DNA of 64,000 nucleotides from Archivesica marissinica (Eukaryota; Mollusca; Bivalvia; Venerida; Vesicomyidae): positions 12,329,512 through 12,393,511 of the forward strand of contig CM026402.1 in assembly GCA_014843695.1 (NCBI GenBank), in the 5' to 3' direction. Shown piece by piece: positions 33,041 through 41,844 of this stretch. A program made the translations under genes and the position numbers. Position 1 is the first letter of the stretch; each line of letters opens with the position of its first letter. The notes below the pieces were generated by a model. It was not told the DNA's origin, did no database searches, and was given only the letters and a program-made list of their open reading frames with translations.

Positions 33041-35042
33041 CTAAACCATCATAAGTATGAAACACTAACATAAACCCATAATAAATATGTTATATTAACA
33101 TGAAACCAAAATAGATAATCTTTTTCATGTTATTTGTTTTCTAGAAAAACTCAAATATATCATAAATACTTCACAATAACCTCAAACACTCTAGCTAAAA
33201 TGTAGTACATGCAACAGTGGGTTAAGGGTTACAAGCGGTGTTTGCGTGGGATGGGAGTGGTTGAAATCCAGCCACATACTTGGTACGCACGGTGTTAGCA
33301 AGGCTTAGACAACAGAATCTAAACCTGTATGAGTTTTTTTACTAACATTATGGGAGCCAAACACTCCATTTCTACTACAATTGCTGACCTTTCCTCATCA
33401 GCAACAATGCAGCACTGTAATGGGGTTGCATGTTCGAGTCTCAGCTATCATATTAAAACTAGCGGATTGCACTCGGAGAGTAGCCTGGGTGCCAGTCTGT
33501 CGATTTTCACTTTTTAACTTCTGGCAAAATGACAGCCTGGGAAAACTTGATTTCCGATCGTAGCGGAATCTACTTACAACCTCATTTATGTGTGTATATT
33601 TGAAGAACGATAACTCTTCTCTACACTATAATATCGCTAAATATAGAAACGGAATTCTATCGGAAATCGCCGAACAGGCACGATTATACACGACCATTTC
33701 CGAATATGCACGAATGCTCCCGTAGACTCATTTACATTGCAAGCATATAATTTCCCGTGTCTGTGTTATCTCGACGAGATGGCAGATTTTAAATATTACC
33801 TTTAGACGGTAATGGGTCGATTCGGCGTAATTGAACTAAGGACAACTTAAATATTGAGTAAATATGTCAAATCAGACGCACATTGTACTTTCTAAAACTA
33901 TTTATTGTTCAGTTGACCCGTAAACAATGGCAGCCAATACTAAAGTTTGATCAACAATGTAGTGCCTCGCTTTCGATTCAAGTACGTCATTAATTATGTC
34001 ACGGGCTAATAGGCCTATTAATAGGATTAATGCGAATCAATAATTACACGGACAATCTCCCAAGTTTCCCCAGGGGTTGATATGATCAGAAACTCAATAC
34101 GGCCCAATTAATAGTATCGGTGTTAAAATATATTTATTAGACTGACCAGGCAAACTATATCAACACCTGTTCCCAGGCTACTCGGAGAGATGCAAACACC
34201 CGCACATGTATTTGACACAAGAACACATGCTTGATCTCACAGTAGTGCATTGTCTATGCGCTTGGATACTTCGAGGACTGTCATTACCGCAGGCATTGAC
34301 CGATTTATCTACAGATCGAATAACGTCTTGATGTATCATGTCTACAGACAGACACACATATGCATCATAAAACAATAGACACCGATCCTAACGACGGGGT
34401 TACTCACTCATATCATTGATTAGCCAGTTTTCGATACCAGTTTTGCTATTGGTATTGTTGCTATGTTTTTACCATAAAGAAACATAGGCAGTTATCCAAA
34501 ACATACAGGACCTTTAAACGAATTAATTTCCATGTATCCATATTATTTTCAAATACATTTAGCATCAAAACAACACATTATAGTCAGCTAAGCATAATAG
34601 GTAAGAGCCAGCGCCACTAGCATATGGACCTATTGTCGATACCCTCTAAAATGAAGAATATCCGTGTATAGTTACTGTCCAAAATGTAACCTAAAACAAT
34701 TTTAAATTAAAATAATATTACATGATAACATAGCTATGGGGTCATTCTGGAACTGTATTCAAAATGTAAGTCTATTTCTCAGTGTAGTTGTCATGATAGG
34801 GACATATGCAATTGACAACAGACCAGCTCCCTAACTACCTGGCATACATTTGTCATGGCAGTTATATATAGGTGAGTACATCTTGTACATGGGGCGCATG
34901 GCGTTGGTCTGGCCTGTAATAGTAATAATAATAACCCATAAATGTCCACATAAAGTAATGACGATATTAATATTCTTGACAAGTTGCTTTATTTATTAAG
35001 TATGACGTTTTTGAGACACCCTGTACATACTGAAATATCATT
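33041..35042. other. AT-rich stretch, nothing recognised
   Basis: No conserved domain, RNA or repeat was found. Short open stretches (33329-33517 +, 34178-34375 -, 34791-34982 -) look random. Confidence 0.5.
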
Positions 35043-35284
35043 GTCAGGTGATAATCTTAGCCGGGTCAATATACGGTTTAACCCCAAAAAAATTGCAACA
35101 AAAGGTTTTATTGTTTTAAATGCATTGGGGGGTCATACTGAACCCCAGAAAAAAAGTCTTCGAAAATCCCACCACGGGAAAGTGGTTAATTAGCATAAAT
35201 TCAAAATGGCCACGCCCTGAAATTTCAATGTACTACAAACCTTTTTATGGTTGGAATTAGACCCTATAAATGTATTACCAATAG
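35043..35284 (+). repeat. Left terminal inverted repeat of element B
   Basis: It contains CGGGTCAATATA, TTGCAACAAAAGGTTTTATT, TTCGAAAATCCCACCACG and AATGGCCACGCCCTGAAATT. Each is found reversed at 38509-38756. Confidence 0.92.
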
Positions 35285-35292
35285 AAGTAATT

Positions 35293-35527
35293 GTGGAAGT
35301 CGTGATAGCGCAGTGGATGCGCGTTCGCTTCAGGTGCGAAAGGTCCGGAGTTCGAGCCCCACTGGAGCCGTTACGATTGTGCCCTTGGGCAAGGCATTTA
35401 AATTCCACATTGCCTCTTCTCTCTCCCTCGTGGCGATGGATTACATCAGGAATGAGGTCTCGAGAGTGATTTATATAAGTTGAAATAACTTGTTTCGCAA
35501 TCGAGCTAACATAAATTTGTATAAACT
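35293..35527 (+). mobile_element. SINE family 3 copy inside element B
   Basis: Head GTCGTGATAGCGCAGTGGAT with GGAGTTCGAGCCCC, body GTGCCCTTGGGCAAGGCATT, tail CGAGAGTGATTTATATAAG then TTTCGCAATCGAGC. It sits between the inner edge of the left arm and the 3' end of the nuclease-like ORF, so it arrived after element B. Confidence 0.88.
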
Positions 35528-35566
35528 ATCCTGATCCGCCTGCGAATGGTTATGAGGGTTGTTGCA

Positions 35567-37852
35567 TCAATCAAGTTGGCACTGTCCACAAGCAGATGTA
35601 CAGGGTAATCCATAGGTTCGACAAGTGCAGCGTTGTGTACTGCAGCCTGTTGTGCAGTTGCAATGGACTACTTTTAGTAGATTGTCTGGTGCGGCATTCT
35701 TATCAGTCATTACTGGGATGAATTGATTGGCCTCAGATTTCCATCCCCAGTCTGTTGCATCGAGGCTAGTCTCTTTTCCCATCCATGTCATGATCTGATA
35801 GTAGACTCGTAAGGAATGGTATTTTGTTGCAGATGCAGTTGGTGGAAGCCGTTTTGGTGTTACAAATGATGTGGCAGAAACTACATTCTGTGTTAAGATG
35901 CTATGTCGCAATGAGGTGAGAGTGTCAGATGTAACCTTTCCGCCAAACAGAAGAATCATCGCTTTCAATCCATTTTCTTCAATAGTGTCACTTTTTTGGC
36001 CTGGTTCAGTGAACGCAAGGGCACAAGACTTCATGTTAGTGTCTCCTTTCGAAATTTTCTGAAACAGTACCTTTTTCCCTATCCCAAAGATGTGTGAGGT
36101 GGTATCACACCCTGTAAATGCGTGAACAAAGAGCAGCAGAGAACATAACTCGCTACCCAACAGGCACTTTAGCTTGTTAATGTTGTAAACTCGAATTTGG
36201 CTTTTAGACTTGTCCGAACGATAGTATAGACATTTTCTTTCTGGTTTTGAATGGTAGAGGAGGAGAATGAGCAAATCAGTGTCTTCACCTATGAGAGTTG
36301 TTGACTGAAACTCTGATGCTGCAGTGGCTGCTTGTACAATATCACAGTCAGCATCTCCACATGCATTGATTACATTGCATCCTTTCTCCCTTAACCTTTG
36401 GCTGATGATGTTGATTAAACCTTGCTTGTTGCAACCTCGTGACAAAAACTCTTCTTTTTTCCCCATGAATACAGTCTCTGCTGTAAAGTTTACTATAGGA
36501 TGCTTTGTCTGTTGACGTCGCAGATGGGTGTTGTCCTTTATGGATGGTTCATCAAGATATCCATCAAAAACAACTGTAGCTTTCCCATAATTGTGAAGGG
36601 TAAGGTCCACATAGTCATTAGCTATCGCGCCATAGGTACTTCCCTTTGTCCATTTAACGCGGTGCATTAGTGAACCACCATCTAACACATACTGTTCAGT
36701 CTTTGGTATTTTGTCTGAAACAGCCTCATCTGAAGAACTACTTGAATATTCATCAATTGCTTTAGCAAGCTGGGGTTTTTCTGCTTTCCTGAATATGTTG
36801 TTTGCATCAAAGAGGGCTGGAGGAAATGGACTAAGTTCATAACTAAGAGCCTCCTCCAAAGAGACGTCCCCTGCTCTAGAAATGACAAGAAGCCTCTGAA
36901 ACAACAGAGCAGGGTCTATAGTGCGATCTGCAGTAACTTTGATTGCGGATGCGTCACCCATTGTTTTAGCCTTTTCCTTCCGTTTGCATGTATATGTAGT
37001 CATTTTTTTAATGACTTTTTTCACAACTGATTGAAAATCATCAACATTCACATCATCTTTTGCAACAACTCCAATTACAATATTTCGCAAGCTAGGATCC
37101 ACTGAGAAAGGTGTGCATGATTCAAGTTTATCTTTAATCTTTGCCAGGTCTGACTGATCCCGTTTCATCCGCGATTCCATGGAGTCCTTGTGTTGTTCAC
37201 TTGTTGTAAAACCAAGATTATTGAAATCTTGCATGGCAGCATTATATAAAGAACATACTGGGGATGACAGTGTCCACAGTGCACGCTGCTCCTCCATCAT
37301 GCCACTACCCCTTGTCAGACCATCAGTTGACTTCAGTGATCTCATCAATGTCTGTTCGATCACAAGGTCACAACCAAGACCAGCCCAGAATTGATTGGTT
37401 CGGCGAATAACATGAAAACCATCTTCAAACTTTCTATGGACAGTCGGATTCGTCTTTTCCAGTTGTTGCATGTTTTGTAGATACAGATATGCTGATTTCA
37501 AGTAATTGAAATGGCCTGCAGCAGCGAATATTGGCAGGCATTCAGCCACAGCAGAAAGATGTGCCTTCCACGAACCCATACGATCGGCCATGATCAGCAT
37601 CCTACCCACTTTAACCATATTAATGTAGGAAAGCCACAGTTTACTTGTCCTTGATCGACTAGTGAGTTCTTGTCTCCTTTTCTCCAGTGCTTGTTCAATT
37701 TTAATCTTCAAATCAGATGTAGCTAGGGATTCCAAATTGCTTTCTCCTGCAATCAGTGAGGTGTAAATATCCTCATACTGATCGACTAAGGTAGCAAACT
37801 CAGAGTCACTGTCAATGAGATCAGATACTATCATGCCATTTAAAAGGCCCAT
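35567..37852 (-). CDS. FEN/XPG-like nuclease-type protein with C-terminal CXC cluster (element B)
   Basis: 761 codons, uninterrupted. Residues ~85-250 form a helix-rich conserved block (RTNQFWAGLGCDLVIEQTLM, GLTRGSGM, EQHKDS). Residues ~385-600 have the acidic motif order of FEN1/XPG-type PIN nucleases: VLDGGSL (D391), VVFDGY (D430), CGDADCD (D500/502/504), GEDTDLL (E523, D524, D526) and FTGCDTTSHIFGIGKK (D583, like the glycine-rich turn after the GCD motif). Residues 731-758 are a cysteine cluster, CNC...C...CTC...C...C..C, resembling CXC DNA-binding domains. The predicted role, by inference, is metal-dependent cleavage of DNA or RNA with DNA targeting in the nucleus. From memory, related proteins are widespread, multi-copy and uncharacterised in animals. 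The frame stays open upstream of the chosen ATG to a good splice-acceptor-like CTTTCTATTGTTTTAG near 37905, so a longer N-terminus is possible. Confidence 0.7.
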   Translation of the reverse strand: MGLLNGMIVSDLIDSDSEFATLVDQYEDIYTSLIAGESNLESLATSDLKIKIEQALEKRRQELTSRSRTSKLWLSYINMVKVGRMLIMADRMGSWKAHLSAVAECLPIFAAAGHFNYLKSAYLYLQNMQQLEKTNPTVHRKFEDGFHVIRRTNQFWAGLGCDLVIEQTLMRSLKSTDGLTRGSGMMEEQRALWTLSSPVCSLYNAAMQDFNNLGFTTSEQHKDSMESRMKRDQSDLAKIKDKLESCTPFSVDPSLRNIVIGVVAKDDVNVDDFQSVVKKVIKKMTTYTCKRKEKAKTMGDASAIKVTADRTIDPALLFQRLLVISRAGDVSLEEALSYELSPFPPALFDANNIFRKAEKPQLAKAIDEYSSSSSDEAVSDKIPKTEQYVLDGGSLMHRVKWTKGSTYGAIANDYVDLTLHNYGKATVVFDGYLDEPSIKDNTHLRRQQTKHPIVNFTAETVFMGKKEEFLSRGCNKQGLINIISQRLREKGCNVINACGDADCDIVQAATAASEFQSTTLIGEDTDLLILLLYHSKPERKCLYYRSDKSKSQIRVYNINKLKCLLGSELCSLLLFVHAFTGCDTTSHIFGIGKKVLFQKISKGDTNMKSCALAFTEPGQKSDTIEENGLKAMILLFGGKVTSDTLTSLRHSILTQNVVSATSFVTPKRLPPTASATKYHSLRVYYQIMTWMGKETSLDATDWGWKSEANQFIPVMTDKNAAPDNLLKVVHCNCTTGCSTQRCTCRTYGLPCTSACGQCQLD

Positions 37853-37855
37853 GGG

Positions 37856-38253
37856 TGGGCGTTTTGCCCCATAGCATGGTGGGCCTCTTGCCCCATTTGA
37901 CCCACTAAAACAATAGAAAGGTCACACTCTACTTTCGCCCATTATCACCCAAGTGTCGTTTGCAATATCACTAATAAGTATTTTAGCTTGTCACATTTCC
38001 ATTTATCCAGACAGAATGCCAATTCCCTGTGATGTTATCCACAAAATGATAATGAATGTTATGACTAAGGTTTGTGCATAAAATGCAAAACTGCATATTT
38101 GTGTACTTACTGTTGTCTGCACTTGCAGAATGTTTTGACTGTTTGATCTACAAGGTGGCAGCACCAATGTGAAAAACAAACCCTGGTGGACAAAGCTTGT
38201 AAACACAAGATATGAGGGGTGGGCCTTTTACCTCATGTGGGCATCTTGCCCCA
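37856..38253. repeat. Four copies of a TGGGCNTNTTGCCCCA motif
   Basis: Copies lie at 37856-37871, 37880-37895, 38220-38235 (less perfect, TGGGCCTTTTACCTCA) and 38238-38253. They form two pairs about 360 bp apart. Each is an interrupted palindrome (TGGGC...GCCCA). The first pair touches the chosen start codon of the element B gene. Confidence 0.75.
37905..38231 (-). other. Possible 5' intron of the element B gene
   Basis: On the minus strand, ATGAG followed by GTAAAAGG (donor, exon end 38232) and a pyrimidine-rich CCTTTCTATTGTTTTAG (acceptor, 37905) fit eukaryotic splice signals about 327 bp apart. Transcript data are absent, so this is a suggestion only. The upstream exon would be mostly non-coding. 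Confidence 0.3.
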
Positions 38254-38418
38254 CCCTACCCTACTTTATTCGTTTTGAAAATTAATAAAATAAAGACAAG
38301 AATCAATCACCATCAGCAAGGGTTAATATCAGACAATAACTCTTATGAAAATTATTCAATTAACCTTCTATTTCAACTTTTTTGTCCATGTTTGCGTAGG
38401 CCTACAATACGGTACCTG

Positions 38419-38437
38419 TGACGTCATGGTGACGTCA
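38419..38437. promoter_or_regulatory. Two CRE-type sites upstream of the element B gene
   Basis: TGACGTCA occurs at 38419-38426 and again at 38430-38437, 11 bp apart (about one helical turn). The full 8-mer is the known CREB/ATF consensus. They lie between the right arm of element B and the minus-strand ORF, a plausible promoter position. Activity is not shown. Confidence 0.4.
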
Positions 38438-38508
38438 TTTCTACATCACAGTGACATTATAGAACATTTTAAACATGCTTATTTGGTTAAGAGGTATCAT
38501 ATTTCTAT

Positions 38509-38756
38509 CTATTGGTAATACATTTATAGGGTCTAATTCCATCCATAAAAAAGTTTGTAGTACATTGAAATTTCAGGGCGTGGCCATTTTGAATTTGTGC
38601 TAATTAACCCCTTTCTCGTGGTGGGATTTTCGAAGACTTTTTTTCTGCGATTCAGTATGACCCCCCAATGCATTTAAAACAATAAAACCTTTTGTTGCAA
38701 TTTCTTTGGGGTAAGGCCATTATTTTTCATATATTGACCCGACTATCACGGGACTT
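38509..38756 (-). repeat. Right terminal inverted repeat of element B
   Basis: Reverse complement of 35043-35284, visible in AATTTCAGGGCGTGGCCATT, GTGGGATTTTCGAAGACTTT and TAAAACCTTTTGTTGCAA. Confidence 0.92.
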
Positions 38757-39017
38757 TCTGAAGCAGGCGAGATAACACTATCGAAGTATGTTAGAAAAAA
38801 TATTCGTCTTCATGCACTTTGTTTAAAAAATTAATGCAGTTGCTATGCAACTGATAAAAAGTAATAGCAAAACATATCTTTTTATACTAGTTATACAATG
38901 AAGGAGTATTCACTTATTTTACGACGCATATTGGAAAACTACTTCAGTGGAGTGAATGATGACGTGTGTGCATACCTTGCACAAACAACTCATGCCGCTA
39001 ACACTGCCACACACGAC

Positions 39018-39321
39018 AATTGGTAAAATGTGTGTTGTTTTACGTTTATTTATCGTCGCTACCGGTTGCCCATATGAGCGACGCCTCCTGAAGAGATTAG
39101 TTATTTTAGATTTTGGAGGATAGTGCATGATACAGACAGAGACCTATTCCAGAATCTCCTCTGGTTCTTTTACGTGCACCGTGTAAAGCACCGACACGAG
39201 ACCTCGGTTTAACGTCCCATCTGAAAGACTGTTAATTTTATTAGGGTCAGACGGGGGATCGAACCTGCGATCCCTGGATTACCAGTCCAGCGTGTTACCA
39301 CTGGACTACATATCCGTCTGT
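39018..39321 (-). mobile_element. SINE family 1 copy, full length
   Basis: The plus strand reads TTTTACGTTTATTTATCGTC through GGGGGATCGAACCTGCGATC to the complete head end TGGACTACATATCCGTCTG. It is the only minus-strand copy with the entire tRNA-like head. Confidence 0.92.
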
Positions 39322-39635
39322 GAATTGGCAAAATATATCAATGGTCACCATTTATATCGAAAATATGTATATGTTGATGTGTTTTATAAATCTCATTCAC
39401 GTGTTCCCTAAACATCTCTTACACAGAGATATGCAAATACATATTTGGTTAATTTTGTAAAGCAAGAAGTCAAATGATTGGCTGTACAAGGACACGTGTC
39501 AATCATGTGGCAATAACCATTTTATGGAACATGACATTTGATTGATGTCCGAAATGTAGGTACATTTTTTAAGCCATGTTGAATTCATATGTGAGTGAAA
39601 TTGTGGTTTTATTTTAAAATATATTTGTGCAATAT
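39322..39635. other. AT-rich spacer, nothing recognised
   Basis: No gene or repeat was recognised. Confidence 0.5.
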
Positions 39636-39860
39636 GGCGGAGGAATACAGTGTGTAAACACAGTGACGTTATTCACAGGTGAACACTGGCTATGCACACC
39701 ATTAATTATAGGACAATTGTGCTGTTTTTTTCAGATTGATTTGAATATCTCTTCACAGTGGGTGTGGTACCAGAAGAAATGAAAGATTGGAAATATAAAT
39801 GAACAAACTGTATGTTTTACAGTTTACTATATACTTAATAGACAATTTAGTTGTTGTTTT
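39636..39860. repeat. Dispersed ~225-bp repeat, copy 2
   Basis: Matches 25227-25455 in direct orientation, from GGCGGAGGAATACAGTGTGT to AGAAATGAAAGATTGGAAAT, with an unrelated middle of about 40 bp. Confidence 0.8.
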
Positions 39861-39887
39861 ACTTTCTACTTAGTTTATAAACATGTA

Positions 39888-40078
39888 ATAGCTCGATTGA
39901 TAAACGATATTTTACAACGTTAGAATAATCGCTCTCGAGACCTCATTCCTGGTGGAATCCACCCAGAAGAGGACATATGGAATTTAAATGTCAGGGACTA
40001 ATGCTGGTCGCGAACTCCGGGAATTTCGCACCTGAAGCGAACGCGATACAACTGCACTATCACGACGTTCTTCTTCAG
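39888..40078 (-). mobile_element. SINE family 3 copy, degenerate
   Basis: The plus strand shows TAGCTCGATTGATAAACGAT, CTCTCGAGACCTCATTCCTG and TCGCACCTGAAGCGAACGCG. The V-like body motif is largely deleted. Confidence 0.75.
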
Positions 40079-40662
40079 GCATGTTAGTCGACCAAGAACA
40101 CGAGTAGAGAAGTGTACCTTGTTGGATTCCCTGTAAAAAATTGAACCACTCGATGTTCAGCCATTAAATATTTAGCAAAACGACAATGTGATACACGAAT
40201 ATTAGTTCAATACAGTATGACAAGGAAAGAAGAAACTCGAATAATTGGGAATGTCAGAGTGATTTTAAAAATACAAAACGATACATTTCGCACATGAATC
40301 CATACAGCACTGTGTTTGGAAAATAAAATCACTGATTTTGGAATAAATACATCAAACTGCAGAACAATACATATAAAACAAACACAATTACGATCTAGTA
40401 CAATGTACATTACATGATATATTTCCGAGGCAATTTAATACGAGTACGTTAAGTGTACATTAGAGTTAATACCAAGGGTCTGGGTCACCGTTCGCTAGGT
40501 TTATAAAATGTTGCAATCTGATGTGACCAAAGCGTTACATGCATATTGTTGCGTATACGATGACACATTCAAATCGTTGTTCTACTATGAAGCGTTGATT
40601 GAACGAAATCCGTTTTTGTTATTTCGATCGATGTTCGTGTCCCGTTGTATCAATGTTCTCCA
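40079..40662. other. Unique sequence before the satellite
   Basis: No gene was recognised. An ATG at 40508 opens a frame that runs straight into the satellite, so it is not evidence of a gene. Confidence 0.5.
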
Positions 40663-41124
40663 CATATACAGTTTCTTGCATCTGTATCTCAGCATATACA
40701 GTTTCCTGTATCTCAGCATATACAGTTTGTTGTATCTGTATCTCAGCATATACAGTTTCCTGTATCTCAGCATATACAGTTTGTTGTATCTGTATCTCAG
40801 CATATACAGTTTCCTGTATCTCAGCATATACAGTTTGTTGTATCTGTATCTCAGCATATACAGTTTCCTGTATCTCAGCATATACAGTTTGTTGTATCTG
40901 TATCTCAGCATATACAGTTTCCTGTATCTCAGCATATACAGTTTGTTGTATCTGTATCTCAGCATATACAGTTTCCTGTATCTCAGCATATACAGTTTGT
41001 TGTATCTGTATCTCAGCATATACAGTTTCCTGTATCTCAGCATATACAGTTTGTTGTATCTGTATCTCAGCATATACAGTTTCCTGTATCTCAGCATATA
41101 CAGTTTGTTGTATCTGTATCTCCG
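40663..41124. repeat. 54-bp higher-order satellite units (8 copies) plus a leading monomer
   Basis: After one 30-bp monomer at 40663, positions 40693-41124 are exactly eight 54-bp units. Each is a 24-mer (CATATACAGTTTCCTGTATC, TCAG) joined to a 30-mer (CATATACAGTTTGTTGTATC, TGTATCTCAG). The copies look identical, apart from the last unit ending in TCCG. Confidence 0.95.
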
Positions 41125-41844
41125 CATAGCTAGTTTCTAGCATCTGTATCTCAGCATATACAGTTTCCTGTATCTGTATCTCAGCATAGACAGTTTCCTG
41201 TATCTGTATCTCAGCATATAAAGTATCCTGTATCTGTTTCTCAGTATATACAGTTTCCTGTATCTGTATCTCAGCATATACAGTTTCCTGTATCTGTATC
41301 TCAGCATAGACAGTTTCCTGCATCTGTATCTCAGCATAGACAGATTCCTGCATCTGTATCTCAGCATAGACAGTTTCTTTTATCTGTATCTCAGCATATA
41401 CAGTTTCCTGTTTCTGTATCTCAGCATATACAGTTTATTGTATCTGTATCTCAGCATAGACAGTTTCCTGTGTCTGTATCTCAGCATATACAGTTTATTG
41501 TAACTGTATCTCAGCATAGACAGTTTCCTGTATCTGTATCTCAGCATATACAGTTTCCTGTATCTGTGTCTCAGCATAGACAGTTTCCTGCATCTGTATC
41601 TCAGCATAGACAGTTTCCTGTATCTGTATCTCAGCATAGACAGTTTCCTGTATCTGTATCTCAGCATAGACAGTTTCCTGTATCTGTATCTCAGCATTGA
41701 CAGTTTCCTGCATCTGTATCTCAGCATATACAGTTTCCTGTATCTGTATCTCAGCATAGACAGTTTCTTGCATCTGTGTCTCAGCATATACAGTTTCCTG
41801 TGTCTGTATCTCAGCATATACAGTTTGTTGTATCTGTATAACAG
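41125..41844. repeat. 30-bp satellite, subfamily ending CTCAG
   Basis: Exactly 24 monomers of CATATACAGTTTCCTGTATC then TGTATCTCAG, with substitutions only. CATAGA replaces CATATA in many copies. Confidence 0.95.

Larger units (their letters stand above)
35043..38756 (-). mobile_element. Element B: TIR-flanked element with an intact nuclease-like/CXC gene
   Basis: A ~3.7-kb unit lies between inverted arms of about 240 bp (35043-35284 and 38509-38756). It carries a single minus-strand ORF of 761 codons and one later SINE insertion (35293-35527). The arms are about 88% identical by eye. The outer ends are blurred: GTGATA is shared, with a 5-base gap next to it. No target duplication was recognised. 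The gene belongs to the same broad family as that of element A but lacks the N-terminal zinc modules, and the arms are unrelated to those of A. Confidence 0.75.

Noticed and set aside
35251..35483. Open frames of 72-78 codons over 35247-35483
   Set aside because: They lie inside the family 3 SINE and the element B arm. The same peptide pattern appears at the other SINE copy (4486-4680, minus).
25926..38756. Assigning elements A and B to the Academ superfamily
   Set aside because: Only the XPG-like feature is shared. I see no helicase or other Academ hallmark, and arms and ends were not matched.
40599..41129. Cysteine-rich open frame ending in repeated ISAYTVCCIC
   Set aside because: Another frame of the 54-bp satellite; a competing frame on each strand is equally open.
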